Below, piece by piece: positions 5,964 through 11,763 of a stretch of 16,459 nucleotides of DNA; position 1 is the stretch's first letter, and each line of letters begins with the position of its first letter. The position numbers and the translations under genes were made by a program. The notes below the pieces were generated by a model. The model searched no databases. It saw only the letters and a list, made by a program, of their open reading frames with translations, and had not been told where the DNA came from. Source of the stretch: RGIG8748 sp045539515 (lineage in GTDB: Bacteria > Bacillota > Clostridia > UMGS1810); assembly GCA_045539515.1 (NCBI GenBank), contig JAZQFN010000046.1:1-16459 (forward strand), in the 5' to 3' direction.

Positions 5964-6732
5964 CACCTTTATTTCCTTTTGTATTTTTATACTTACCCGG
6001 ACTCAGTCCCGTTTTCTTCTTAAAGCAATATGCAAAATACGAATGGGATTTAAATCCGCACCGAAGAGCAATTTCTTCAAGGCTTAAATCTGTGGTAAGT
6101 AAGTATTCCTTTGCTTTCTTTATTCTTATTTCCGTAAGATATGCTCCGGGGGTTCTTGATATATAGCTTTTAAATGCATTGTGAAAGTACACGGGGCTGA
6201 AGCTCACATGGTCGGCAATGTCCTTTAGTGTGATATGCTCGCCCATATTGTCTTCCATATACTTTATGGCTTTCTGTATAACTCTGTTTTCCAAGGGAGC
6301 ATATATTTCTTCACTTTTGGAATCCTTCAATATAATATGTAGTAACTCGTATATTCTGCTTTGAAGAAGAAGCCGGTTTTCTTCCATATTATATAGTTTA
6401 ATTACATCCTCAAAAGCATCCTTTAATATATTGTACTCCGAAGCAAAGAAGCTCACGGGAATATCCTTGATATACTCTGAAGTTTTGTCGTCGGCTATAA
6501 GATGAACATAATAGCAGGTAAATTTATTTTTGCTGTAACGGGTCTTTCCCGGGCCCGCAAAAAGCACTCTGCCCTTTTGGTGAGGATAGCTTACACCGTC
6601 CACAACGGATTCACCTTCACCCTCTATGTAAAGCTCTATTTCGTATTTGTTGCTGTAGCGTTTAAGGGTTTGTTTTGTTTCCTTGAACTTGTCGGTACTT
6701 TTAAAAATACCGGCTTTAAGTAATTTTATCAT
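5956..6732 (-). CDS. AraC-family transcriptional regulator
   Basis: The 258-residue protein has an N-terminal cupin-like sensor region (about 30-110, with GEGESVVDGVSYPHQKGRVLFAGPG) and a C-terminal AraC DNA-binding domain (about 155-255). The two helix-turn-helix units are visible as ITLKDIADHVSFSPVYFHNA and SLEEIALRCGFKSHSYFAY, followed by the FKKKTGLSPGKYKN signature. It presumably senses a sugar and controls the hydrolase and the divergent dehydratase operon. The ATG lies 4 bp after the hydrolase stop codon, and its AGGTGA binding site overlaps that stop, so translation is probably coupled. Two direct repeats 21 bp apart in the 8528-8653 region are its likely binding site. Confidence 0.92.
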   Translation of the reverse strand: MIKLLKAGIFKSTDKFKETKQTLKRYSNKYEIELYIEGEGESVVDGVSYPHQKGRVLFAGPGKTRYSKNKFTCYYVHLIADDKTSEYIKDIPVSFFASEYNILKDAFEDVIKLYNMEENRLLLQSRIYELLHIILKDSKSEEIYAPLENRVIQKAIKYMEDNMGEHITLKDIADHVSFSPVYFHNAFKSYISRTPGAYLTEIRIKKAKEYLLTTDLSLEEIALRCGFKSHSYFAYCFKKKTGLSPGKYKNTKGNKGVI

Positions 6733-6736
6733 TTAA

Positions 6737-8527
6737 TCACCTGACATTAAGTTTAAAAAGTGCCGTTGCATTATCTTTTGTTTCAAAACTTATAAAACCA
6801 TTTTCTGTTTTCACATCATATGTTCCGAATACAGTTCCGGAAAATTCAACTCCCTCGGGAAGCCTCAGTTTCTTTGTTCCGCTTTTCTTGCTGTGAAGTC
6901 CTATATATCCGTTGCCGAAATATACGACATCGCCTTCATCGCCAAAGAAATGTATTTCGTTCTTTTTGTAAAATCCGCACAAATCTTCTTGGCTGATACT
7001 GAATGTATTGCAATCCGGACAAATGTAAGGAATTCCCATTTTTTCGCAAAGCTCAATCGCCCTTTTGCCGGCTTCAGAATTCACAGGCATAACAAATACC
7101 GCCCCTTTATATTTTCCGAGAATATCGGGAGCATCTTCAACCATAAACAAATCATAAGGAACACCGGTACTTCCCATGGCAATTCGTGTTTCATTAATAG
7201 CGGCAAGCTGAGGGGAATCATCAAAAATACCGGCATAGGCATCTTCATCCGCAAAAAACACAATCTCTGCCCCGGGAGAATTTGCACACATATGCTTTGT
7301 AGTGTATATACGTTGCATCTCTTTAAGCTCATTCATCAGCATTGTATCCGAATACCATCCGCCCCACATATCAAACCACCATATGGCAGAATCCTTTGTA
7401 ATCTGATGGGCAAAACATTTGCGAAGAGCATCGCGGGAAAGCTCTGCCGTGGGAGGACCAACCCATACAGATTTGCCGTCTTTGGTTTTGTATATATCAT
7501 CAGGATAAACTCCCGGTCTGGAATCCTGCACACTTGTTGTAAGATGTGTTCTTATGTCGCACTCTATAAATGCCATTTTGCCATGATGTTTTATAGAATC
7601 TACCGGAAGCATATCTACCCAGTCTATTCCAAAGCTACGGTTTTTAAGATATGCATTTGGCGAAGAAAAGAAATCAATATTCGGGGAGTTCAAAAGAGTG
7701 CTTAAACCATGAGAACCTTGCCAGGATGGCTCATAAGCGTAGCCGTAGAATGTTCCCACAACCTGAGAATTATCTGTTTCTTCTTTAATAGTGCCTGCAA
7801 AAATATCAATGGTTTTTGCCACCTCTTCATTGCAAAAAACGGAATATCTCATGGCATTATCCGACAGTTCCTTATTTTCGCTATATTTATATTCCCTCGG
7901 ATCCGGCAGAAAAACCTCATCTTCCCCGTACCTTGCATTATGCCAGATGGTATAGGGCATATGCGCTCCTTTGCATATGCTTCTGCCTCCGTCATGATGA
8001 AACCATTCCTGAGTTAGTCCGCCGCATATTTGCCAGCCAGCAATACGATGAGCATAATCGGAATTTTTAATATGCTTTACTGCTCTTTTTATAAATTCTG
8101 CTCCGTCTTTCCGAAAGGCATCCGAAAATAATATTTCCCTGTATCCGCCCTTTGGTGTAATTACAACATCATCGGGATGAGTGTCCACCCACCACTTGGG
8201 CATACTGATGTTAAGTCTGGGAAAAATGTAAGCCTCAGGACAGGATTTCAAAACCTCCCTTACGGAATATTCAAATTCGGAATAATCTTCCTTTTCCTTA
8301 TCTTCAAAAACCCCTGTGTTAAAAGGAGTAAAACCTGTAGATACACTGTTTATGGGCAGCTTTGTAAAAGACATATTTACGAAAAATATTCTGTATCCCG
8401 CATCTGCGAATTCCTCATAGCAGTTTCTTTCGTCAAAATATGTGGTATACGCCATAGCAGGCACATCTCTGCCGTCTACAAATAGCTGTACCGAATTGTT
8501 GTTTGATTGAATATAACTTTTCAGCAT
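6737..8527 (-). CDS. Putative glycoside hydrolase, GH42-like (beta-galactosidase-type) architecture
   Basis: The 596-residue protein has no signal peptide, so it is probably cytoplasmic. The first 400 residues look like a (beta/alpha)8 glycosidase barrel: YIFPRLNISMPKWW (100-113), GWQICGGLTQEWFHHD (164-179) and HGKMAFIECDIRTH (315-328). E174 and E322 are the plausible acid/base and nucleophile. Residues about 425-535 resemble the flavodoxin/glutaminase-like domain that follows the barrel in GH42 enzymes (AEIVFFADEDAY, YKGAVFVMPVNSEAGKRAI). A short beta-rich C-terminal domain follows. The family call is by architecture, and the substrate cannot be read from sequence. The ATG has AGAGGG upstream. 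It is in an operon with the AraC regulator and divergent from a sugar-acid dehydratase and an SDR. Confidence 0.65.
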   Translation of the reverse strand: MLKSYIQSNNNSVQLFVDGRDVPAMAYTTYFDERNCYEEFADAGYRIFFVNMSFTKLPINSVSTGFTPFNTGVFEDKEKEDYSEFEYSVREVLKSCPEAYIFPRLNISMPKWWVDTHPDDVVITPKGGYREILFSDAFRKDGAEFIKRAVKHIKNSDYAHRIAGWQICGGLTQEWFHHDGGRSICKGAHMPYTIWHNARYGEDEVFLPDPREYKYSENKELSDNAMRYSVFCNEEVAKTIDIFAGTIKEETDNSQVVGTFYGYAYEPSWQGSHGLSTLLNSPNIDFFSSPNAYLKNRSFGIDWVDMLPVDSIKHHGKMAFIECDIRTHLTTSVQDSRPGVYPDDIYKTKDGKSVWVGPPTAELSRDALRKCFAHQITKDSAIWWFDMWGGWYSDTMLMNELKEMQRIYTTKHMCANSPGAEIVFFADEDAYAGIFDDSPQLAAINETRIAMGSTGVPYDLFMVEDAPDILGKYKGAVFVMPVNSEAGKRAIELCEKMGIPYICPDCNTFSISQEDLCGFYKKNEIHFFGDEGDVVYFGNGYIGLHSKKSGTKKLRLPEGVEFSGTVFGTYDVKTENGFISFETKDNATALFKLNVR

Positions 8528-8555
8528 ATATTTTACCCTCTTTCAATTCATTAAG

Positions 8556-8587
8556 TAATATTTCTAAAGAATACAATAATATTTCTA
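8556..8587. promoter_or_regulatory. AraC-type binding site: two 11-bp direct repeats 21 bp apart
   Basis: TAATATTTCTA occurs at 8556-8566 and again at 8577-8587, giving a 21-bp period, two turns of the helix on one face. AraC-family proteins, with two HTH units per monomer, typically bind half-sites in direct repeat at this spacing. Similarity continues a few bases to the right (A-rich, about 4 of 5). The pair lies between the divergent promoters and the hydrolase gene and is the best candidate target of the AraC regulator at 5956-6732. Confidence 0.6.
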
Positions 8588-8591
8588 TAAA

Positions 8592-8620
8592 ATTATATCA
8601 TAGCGGGTGATATAATGCAA
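8592..8620 (-). promoter_or_regulatory. Extended -10 promoter of the hydrolase-AraC operon
   Basis: On the minus strand TGATATAAT (8592-8600, an extended -10) lies 17 bp from TTGCAT (8615-8620). The start point would be near 8585, giving a leader of about 58 nt that includes the AraC-type repeats. This promoter overlaps the divergent dehydratase promoter. Confidence 0.6.
8608..8616 (+). promoter_or_regulatory. Extended -10 promoter of the dehydratase-SDR operon
   Basis: TGATATAAT on the plus strand is an extended -10, 37 bp before the dehydratase ATG. The -35 region (about 8588-8593) is poor, as is common for extended -10 promoters and for activator-dependent ones. It is the exact mirror image of the divergent -10 at 8592-8600. 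Confidence 0.6.
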
Positions 8621-8653
8621 GCAAAGAATACGAATTTAAATGAGGTGTATTAA

Positions 8654-9814
8654 ATGAAGGTTACAGATATTAAAACCTTTGCGGTAGACTGTTTCCGCAC
8701 AAACTGGGTATTTGTGAAGGTATATACCGACGAAGGAATCGACGGTGTGGGCGAAGCCACACTTGAATACAAAGAAAAATCCCTCATAGGTGCGGTAGAG
8801 CACATCAGGGAATACCTTGTGGGCAAAAACCCTCTTGAAATTGAAAAACACTGGCACGCTATATACCGTGATGCATACTGGCGAGGCGGTGCGGTGCTTA
8901 TGAGTGCCCTTTCCGCTGTGGAAATGGCTCTGTGGGATATATTGGGTAAATCCCTTAACACTCCCGTGTATCAGCTTCTTGGGGGCAAAGTAAACGACAA
9001 AGTAAGAATATATGTAAACGGTTGGTTTGCAGGTGCAAAAGAGCCGGAGGAATTTGGCGAAAAGGCAAAGATTGCCGTTAAAAGAGGGGTTACTGCCATG
9101 AAGTGGGACCCCTTTGGTAAGAACTACTTAAACATATCCAACAAAGAGCTTGACAAAGCCTTAAGATGTGTTGCCGCCGTAAGAGAAGCTGTTGGCAACG
9201 ATGTTGACCTGCTTATAGAAGGTCACGGAAGATTCAACATCCCCACAGCGGTTAAGATTGCAAAGGAGCTGGAGCAGTTTAAGCCTATGTTCTTTGAAGA
9301 GCCGGTTCCCCCCGACAACCTTGATGCACTAAGAGAGGTTAAAGACCGCTCGCCCGTATCAATCTCTGCCGGCGAAAGGCTCTACACAAGATGGGACTAT
9401 CGCAATATGTTCGACAAGATGGCAGCCGACTACATTCAGCCCGATATCTCCCACGCAGGAGGTATATCCGAGCTTAAAAAGATTGCCTCAGAAGCAGAAT
9501 GCAGATACATCCCCTTTGCACCCCACAATCCCTCGGGTCCTGTGGCAAATGCGGCTACACTTCAGCTTGCGGCAAGCTGCCCCAACTTTGAAATTCTTGA
9601 AATTATGTATTCCGATGTGGAATGGAGAAAGGATGTAACGAACGAAAGTCTTGAATACGCTGACGGCTACATCACAATTCCCGATAAGCCCGGTCTTGGT
9701 ATAGAAATAAATGAAGAAGAGTGCTTAAAGCATCCCTACAAGGTACACACTCTCCGTCACTACACGGGAGCACTTACAGACATAAGACCTGCAAAAACCG
9801 AATTTTATTTCTAG
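8654..9814 (+). CDS. Mandelate racemase/muconate lactonizing-type sugar-acid dehydratase
   Basis: The 386-residue protein is a full-length enolase-superfamily enzyme resembling D-galactonate dehydratase (DgoD): capping domain about 1-110, barrel about 120-350. Alignment by eye to DgoD places the Mg2+ ligands at E189 (IEGHGRF), E215 (FFEEPV) and E241 (SAGER), and the acid/base histidines at H191 and H291 (APHNPSGP). The QPDISHAGGISE segment is also diagnostic. The first metal ligand is Glu where DgoD has Asp. The expected reaction is dehydration of an aldonic acid to a 2-keto-3-deoxy acid; the exact sugar acid is unknown. The ATG has TGAGGTG 6 nt upstream. It forms an operon with the SDR 13 bp downstream. 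Confidence 0.9.
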   Translation: MKVTDIKTFAVDCFRTNWVFVKVYTDEGIDGVGEATLEYKEKSLIGAVEHIREYLVGKNPLEIEKHWHAIYRDAYWRGGAVLMSALSAVEMALWDILGKSLNTPVYQLLGGKVNDKVRIYVNGWFAGAKEPEEFGEKAKIAVKRGVTAMKWDPFGKNYLNISNKELDKALRCVAAVREAVGNDVDLLIEGHGRFNIPTAVKIAKELEQFKPMFFEEPVPPDNLDALREVKDRSPVSISAGERLYTRWDYRNMFDKMAADYIQPDISHAGGISELKKIASEAECRYIPFAPHNPSGPVANAATLQLAASCPNFEILEIMYSDVEWRKDVTNESLEYADGYITIPDKPGLGIEINEEECLKHPYKVHTLRHYTGALTDIRPAKTEFYF

Positions 9815-9827
9815 AGGTGTAAGATAA

Positions 9828-10610
9828 ATGAAAAATGTACTCGTAACCGGCGCCTGCATAAACACAGGTGTTGCAATAGTAGAAAAATTCGCCTCCGAGG
9901 GCTACAATGTGGTCTTTACAGGAAGAAACTGCGAAAGCGTTTCAGAAGCAGAAAAAAACTACCGTGAAAAATATCCCAACGCGAACATCTTCGGATATAC
10001 CATAGATTCCATAAAAGGTGTATGCGATGTGGATGAAGAAGCGGTAAAGAAAATGTTCGACTTCATAGATTCTAAGGGAATACACCTTGATGCCATTGTG
10101 CTTAATGCCGCAGACCAGGGACTTAATATGAAATTATTTGAAAGTCCGCTATCCGATATGATAAGAGTAATAAACACCAACGTGGTATGGAACTACTGCA
10201 TATGTGAACACTTTGCAAAAAGGGCAAAGGAAAGAGGCGGCGGAAGCATAACCTTCTTAAACTCCAACACAGCCTACAGAGCAATCCCCGACAGAATTGC
10301 CTATGTGGCATCAAAGGGCGGTCAGCTTGGACTTATGAGAGCACTTGCTCTTGAACTTGGCAAGTACAACATAAGAGTAAACGCCGTGCTTCCCGGTATG
10401 ATAAAAACAGACCGTTGGGAAAAGAATCCCGAATTCTATGCCAAAGTGCCCTCAAGATTTACTCCCATTGGCGATGTGGCTGTAGGCAGCGACATTGCGG
10501 ATGCGGTGTACTACTTTGCAGAGCACGCAAGAAACACCACAGGGGCAGAATTAGTAGTAGATGGAGGAAACAGTATACAACTTTATCCCATTATCCCTTA
10601 TGAGGTGTAA
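9828..10610 (+). CDS. SDR-family oxidoreductase
   Basis: The 260-residue protein is a classical short-chain dehydrogenase. The cofactor loop is TGACINTG (7-14), a variant of TGxxxGxG in which the middle glycine is Asn. TGRN at 31-34 ends the second strand with a basic residue, which leans towards NADP(H). Other marks are NAA (93-95), N118, catalytic S146, Y159 and K163 (YVASK, with Ser 13 residues before Tyr as usual), and the LPGMIKTD segment. Next to a sugar-acid dehydratase it probably oxidises a sugar to its lactone or interconverts a keto-sugar acid. GAGGTG overlaps the dehydratase stop, so translation may be coupled. The last codons and stop lie inside repeat module R1. Confidence 0.9.
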   Translation: MKNVLVTGACINTGVAIVEKFASEGYNVVFTGRNCESVSEAEKNYREKYPNANIFGYTIDSIKGVCDVDEEAVKKMFDFIDSKGIHLDAIVLNAADQGLNMKLFESPLSDMIRVINTNVVWNYCICEHFAKRAKERGGGSITFLNSNTAYRAIPDRIAYVASKGGQLGLMRALALELGKYNIRVNAVLPGMIKTDRWEKNPEFYAKVPSRFTPIGDVAVGSDIADAVYYFAEHARNTTGAELVVDGGNSIQLYPIIPYEV

Positions 10611-10630
10611 AAAAAGCGCAGACCGCAAAA
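10600..10630 (+). repeat. Repeat module R, copy 1 (overlaps SDR stop codon)
   Basis: This 31-bp stretch begins ATGAGGTGTA, continues through a run of seven A and ends GCGCAGACCGCAAAA. It recurs at 10850-10879 (six A) and 11038-11068 (seven A, identical). The first copy includes the last two codons and the stop of the SDR gene. Confidence 0.85.
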
Positions 10631-10685
10631 GGAATGGGAATTAATAAATAATAAATTCTATTATGTAAGTTTATTTTTAAATGTT

Positions 10686-10715
10686 GAAAAGCCCTATGGG
10701 GCTTTTCTTATTTTG
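10686..10715 (+). terminator. Rho-independent terminator of the dehydratase-SDR operon
   Basis: GAAAAGCCC (10686-10694) and GGGCTTTTC (10699-10707) form a perfect 9-bp stem with a TATG loop, followed by TTATTTTG. It lies 76 bp past the SDR stop and is the obvious end of that operon. Confidence 0.8.
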
Positions 10716-10733
10716 TATTCCTTTTGCTCTGTC

Positions 10734-10802
10734 CAAACTGTGCCCTTCGACGTATCACATACGCCTTCGGGCAAACCCTGCGCTTCGCTTGGGCACAGTT
10801 TG
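10734..10802. repeat. Long palindrome 1 between module copies R1 and R2
   Basis: CAAACTGTGCCC (10734-10745) is perfectly complementary to GGGCACAGTTTG (10791-10802). The 45 bp between is GC-richer than its surroundings and has further short complementary stretches (CGCCTTCGGG, CGCTTCGCTT). It looks like an extragenic palindromic (REP/MITE-like) element. It is not a gene, and no T-tail follows it. Confidence 0.7.
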
Positions 10803-10824
10803 AACATTCTGCATCTTTTTTTCC

Positions 10825-10879
10825 TACCTCTCTTACCAATACAGTTCTCATGAGGTGTAAAAAAGCGCAGACCGCAAAA
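10825..10879 (+). repeat. Repeat module R, copy 2 (extended)
   Basis: Copy 2 is 55 bp. The left 25 bp (TACCTCTCTT, then ACCAATACAGTTCTC) are shared only with copy 3, and the right 30 bp match all copies. Relative to copy 3 (11013-11068) there is one A/G difference and one A missing in the A-run. It contains the 8-bp palindrome CTCATGAG (10848-10855). Confidence 0.85.
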
Positions 10880-10892
10880 CTTACCACCGGAT

Positions 10893-11000
10893 TGTCATTC
10901 TGAGCGAAGCCGCAGGCGAAGTCGAAGAATCTCCATTACAATAGGATTCTCACTAGTTTGGGAGATCCTTCGACTCCACTTCGTTACGCTCAGGATGACA
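10893..11000. repeat. Long palindrome 2 (TGTCATTCTGAGCG family)
   Basis: TGTCATTCTGAGCG (10893-10906) pairs with CGCTCAGGATGACA (10987-11000), and GTCGAAGAATCTCC (10921-10934) pairs with GGAGATCCTTCGAC (10961-10974), each near-perfect. The whole is a 108-bp imperfect hairpin. Palindromes starting with TGTCATTCTGAGCGAAG recur between genes in many gut Clostridia and other bacteria, from my general recollection. No protein-coding capacity is seen. It is bracketed closely by module copies R2 and R3. Confidence 0.75.
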
Positions 11001-11012
11001 CGCATAGGCAAA

Positions 11013-11068
11013 TACCTCTCTTGCCAATACAGTTCTCATGAGGTGTAAAAAAAGCGCAGACCGCAAAA
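11013..11068 (+). repeat. Repeat module R, copy 3 (extended)
   Basis: Copy 3 is 56 bp and nearly identical to copy 2, starting 188 bp further on. Its last 31 bp are identical to copy 1 at the end of the SDR gene. The 30 bp beyond it, up to the terminator at 11099, are AT-rich and contain one minus-strand TGATATAAT (11078-11086) with no gene to serve. Confidence 0.85.
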
Positions 11069-11098
11069 GAATAATTCATTATATCAATATATCACACA

Positions 11099-11132
11099 AA
11101 AAGAGAACCCGCACTTGCGCGGGTTCTCTTTT
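11099..11132 (-). terminator. Strong terminator of the second XRE gene
   Basis: AAAAGAGAACCCGC (11099-11112) and GCGGGTTCTCTTTT (11119-11132) form a perfect 14-bp stem around ACTTGC, 3 bp past the XRE stop codon. Flanking A and T runs on both sides make it a bidirectional rho-independent terminator. Confidence 0.85.
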
Positions 11133-11135
11133 ATG

Positions 11136-11378
11136 TTATTCACCATCTATTAAATAATCATAACTCACATTAAATATTTGCTTTAATGCCTGAAGTTCAA
11201 AATCTGTAACATATCTTTTATTTGTTTCTATCCGTGTTATAACATTTTTATCCATATCCATGCCGATAAGTTGGAGTTCTCTTGCCAAATCACGTTGCGA
11301 AAGATTATTTATTTTGCGCAACTCTTTAAGTCTTTCGCCAATCAAATTTTTACCATTTGCATCTGTTCTTTGCTTCAC
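11136..11378 (-). CDS. XRE-family transcriptional regulator (GTG start)
   Basis: The protein is about 80 residues from the start chosen here and begins MKQRTDANGKNLIGERLKEL. The helix-turn-helix is clear: LSQRDLARELQ (helix 2) and MDMDKNVITRIETNKRYV (recognition helix region), then TDFELQALKQIFNVSYDYLI. GTG at 11376-11378 is preferred because GGTGAT, complementary to the anti-SD, lies 4 nt before it. A GTG four codons further out (11390) would give 84 residues but has no visible binding site. It is followed by a strong terminator and is divergent from the 77-residue gene, with inverted repeats between them that are its likely operators. Confidence 0.85.
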   Translation of the reverse strand: MKQRTDANGKNLIGERLKELRKINNLSQRDLARELQLIGMDMDKNVITRIETNKRYVTDFELQALKQIFNVSYDYLIDGE

Positions 11379-11393
11379 AAGTATCACCACACA

Positions 11394-11472
11394 TTTTGTA
11401 TCATTTTTCGCACTTTATATATTGATTTTACAACTTTTATACTGTATAATAGGTTGTAAAAGTGATACAAAA
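11394..11472. promoter_or_regulatory. Nested inverted repeats between the XRE gene and the 77-aa gene
   Basis: Two perfect inverted repeats share one centre region. The outer arms are TTTTGTATCA (11394-11403) and TGATACAAAA (11463-11472). The inner arms are TTTTACAAC (11426-11434) and GTTGTAAAA (11453-11461). The inner pair brackets the -10 of the rightward promoter, and one outer arm lies just before the XRE start. This suits a regulator bound at several sites and controlling both genes. Confidence 0.6.
11422..11450 (+). promoter_or_regulatory. Promoter of the 77-aa gene
   Basis: TTGATT (11422-11427) and TATAAT (11445-11450) are separated by 17 bp, with TG directly before the -10. The start point would be near 11457, about 34 nt before the ATG. 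The inner inverted repeat covers the spacer and the start point. Confidence 0.65.
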
Positions 11473-11490
11473 TTCGAAAAGGTGATTTTT

Positions 11491-11724
11491 ATGAATATTA
11501 AATTGGAACTATTACAAAATCATATAAGTGACTGCGTAAGAGAAGCATTTAAAATGAATGTGATTGATGTAGATGAAATTGCTGCTTCAAATGCAATTAA
11601 TATTATAGACAAAATTAAATCTGTAATATGTGATTCTAATCTGTCTGATTTCGAAGCAATAGAACAAATTATTTATATATTGGAAGAAAACAATATAAAT
11701 TGCGGTTCAAGGCACGACTATTGA
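11491..11724 (+). CDS. Hypothetical protein, 77 residues, helical
   Basis: I cannot assign a function. The start is ATG at 11491 with AAAAGGTGA 5 nt upstream; a longer reading of the frame runs into the divergent regulator and is not supported. The protein is acidic, appears mostly helical (LELLQNHISDCVREAFKMN; NAINIIDKIKSVICD; FEAIEQIIYILEENNI) and ends CGSRHDY, with three cysteines and no membrane segment. Similar small proteins with a (G/S)xRHD(F/Y)-type end appear, from memory, in clostridial genomes. It is divergent from an XRE regulator across a region with nested inverted repeats and convergent with glmS (39-bp gap, no terminator seen). Confidence 0.7.
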   Translation: MNIKLELLQNHISDCVREAFKMNVIDVDEIAASNAINIIDKIKSVICDSNLSDFEAIEQIIYILEENNINCGSRHDY

Positions 11725-11763
11725 TGTGGCTTAATTTTAAAATATTTATTGTGATGACGTTTT

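Noticed and set aside
6893..7705. 270-codon open frame opposite the hydrolase gene
   Set aside because: The product has no recognisable motifs, and the opposite strand encodes a coherent glycosidase with a proper start and coupling to AraC.
10600..11068. CRISPR array
   Set aside because: Only three copies, unequal in length, spaced by about 190 bp with palindromes between them, and no cas genes.
11260..11490. Longer upstream reading of the 77-residue gene (154 codons)
   Set aside because: The extension runs antisense through the divergent XRE gene and the promoter region. ATG 11491 has its own good ribosome binding site.
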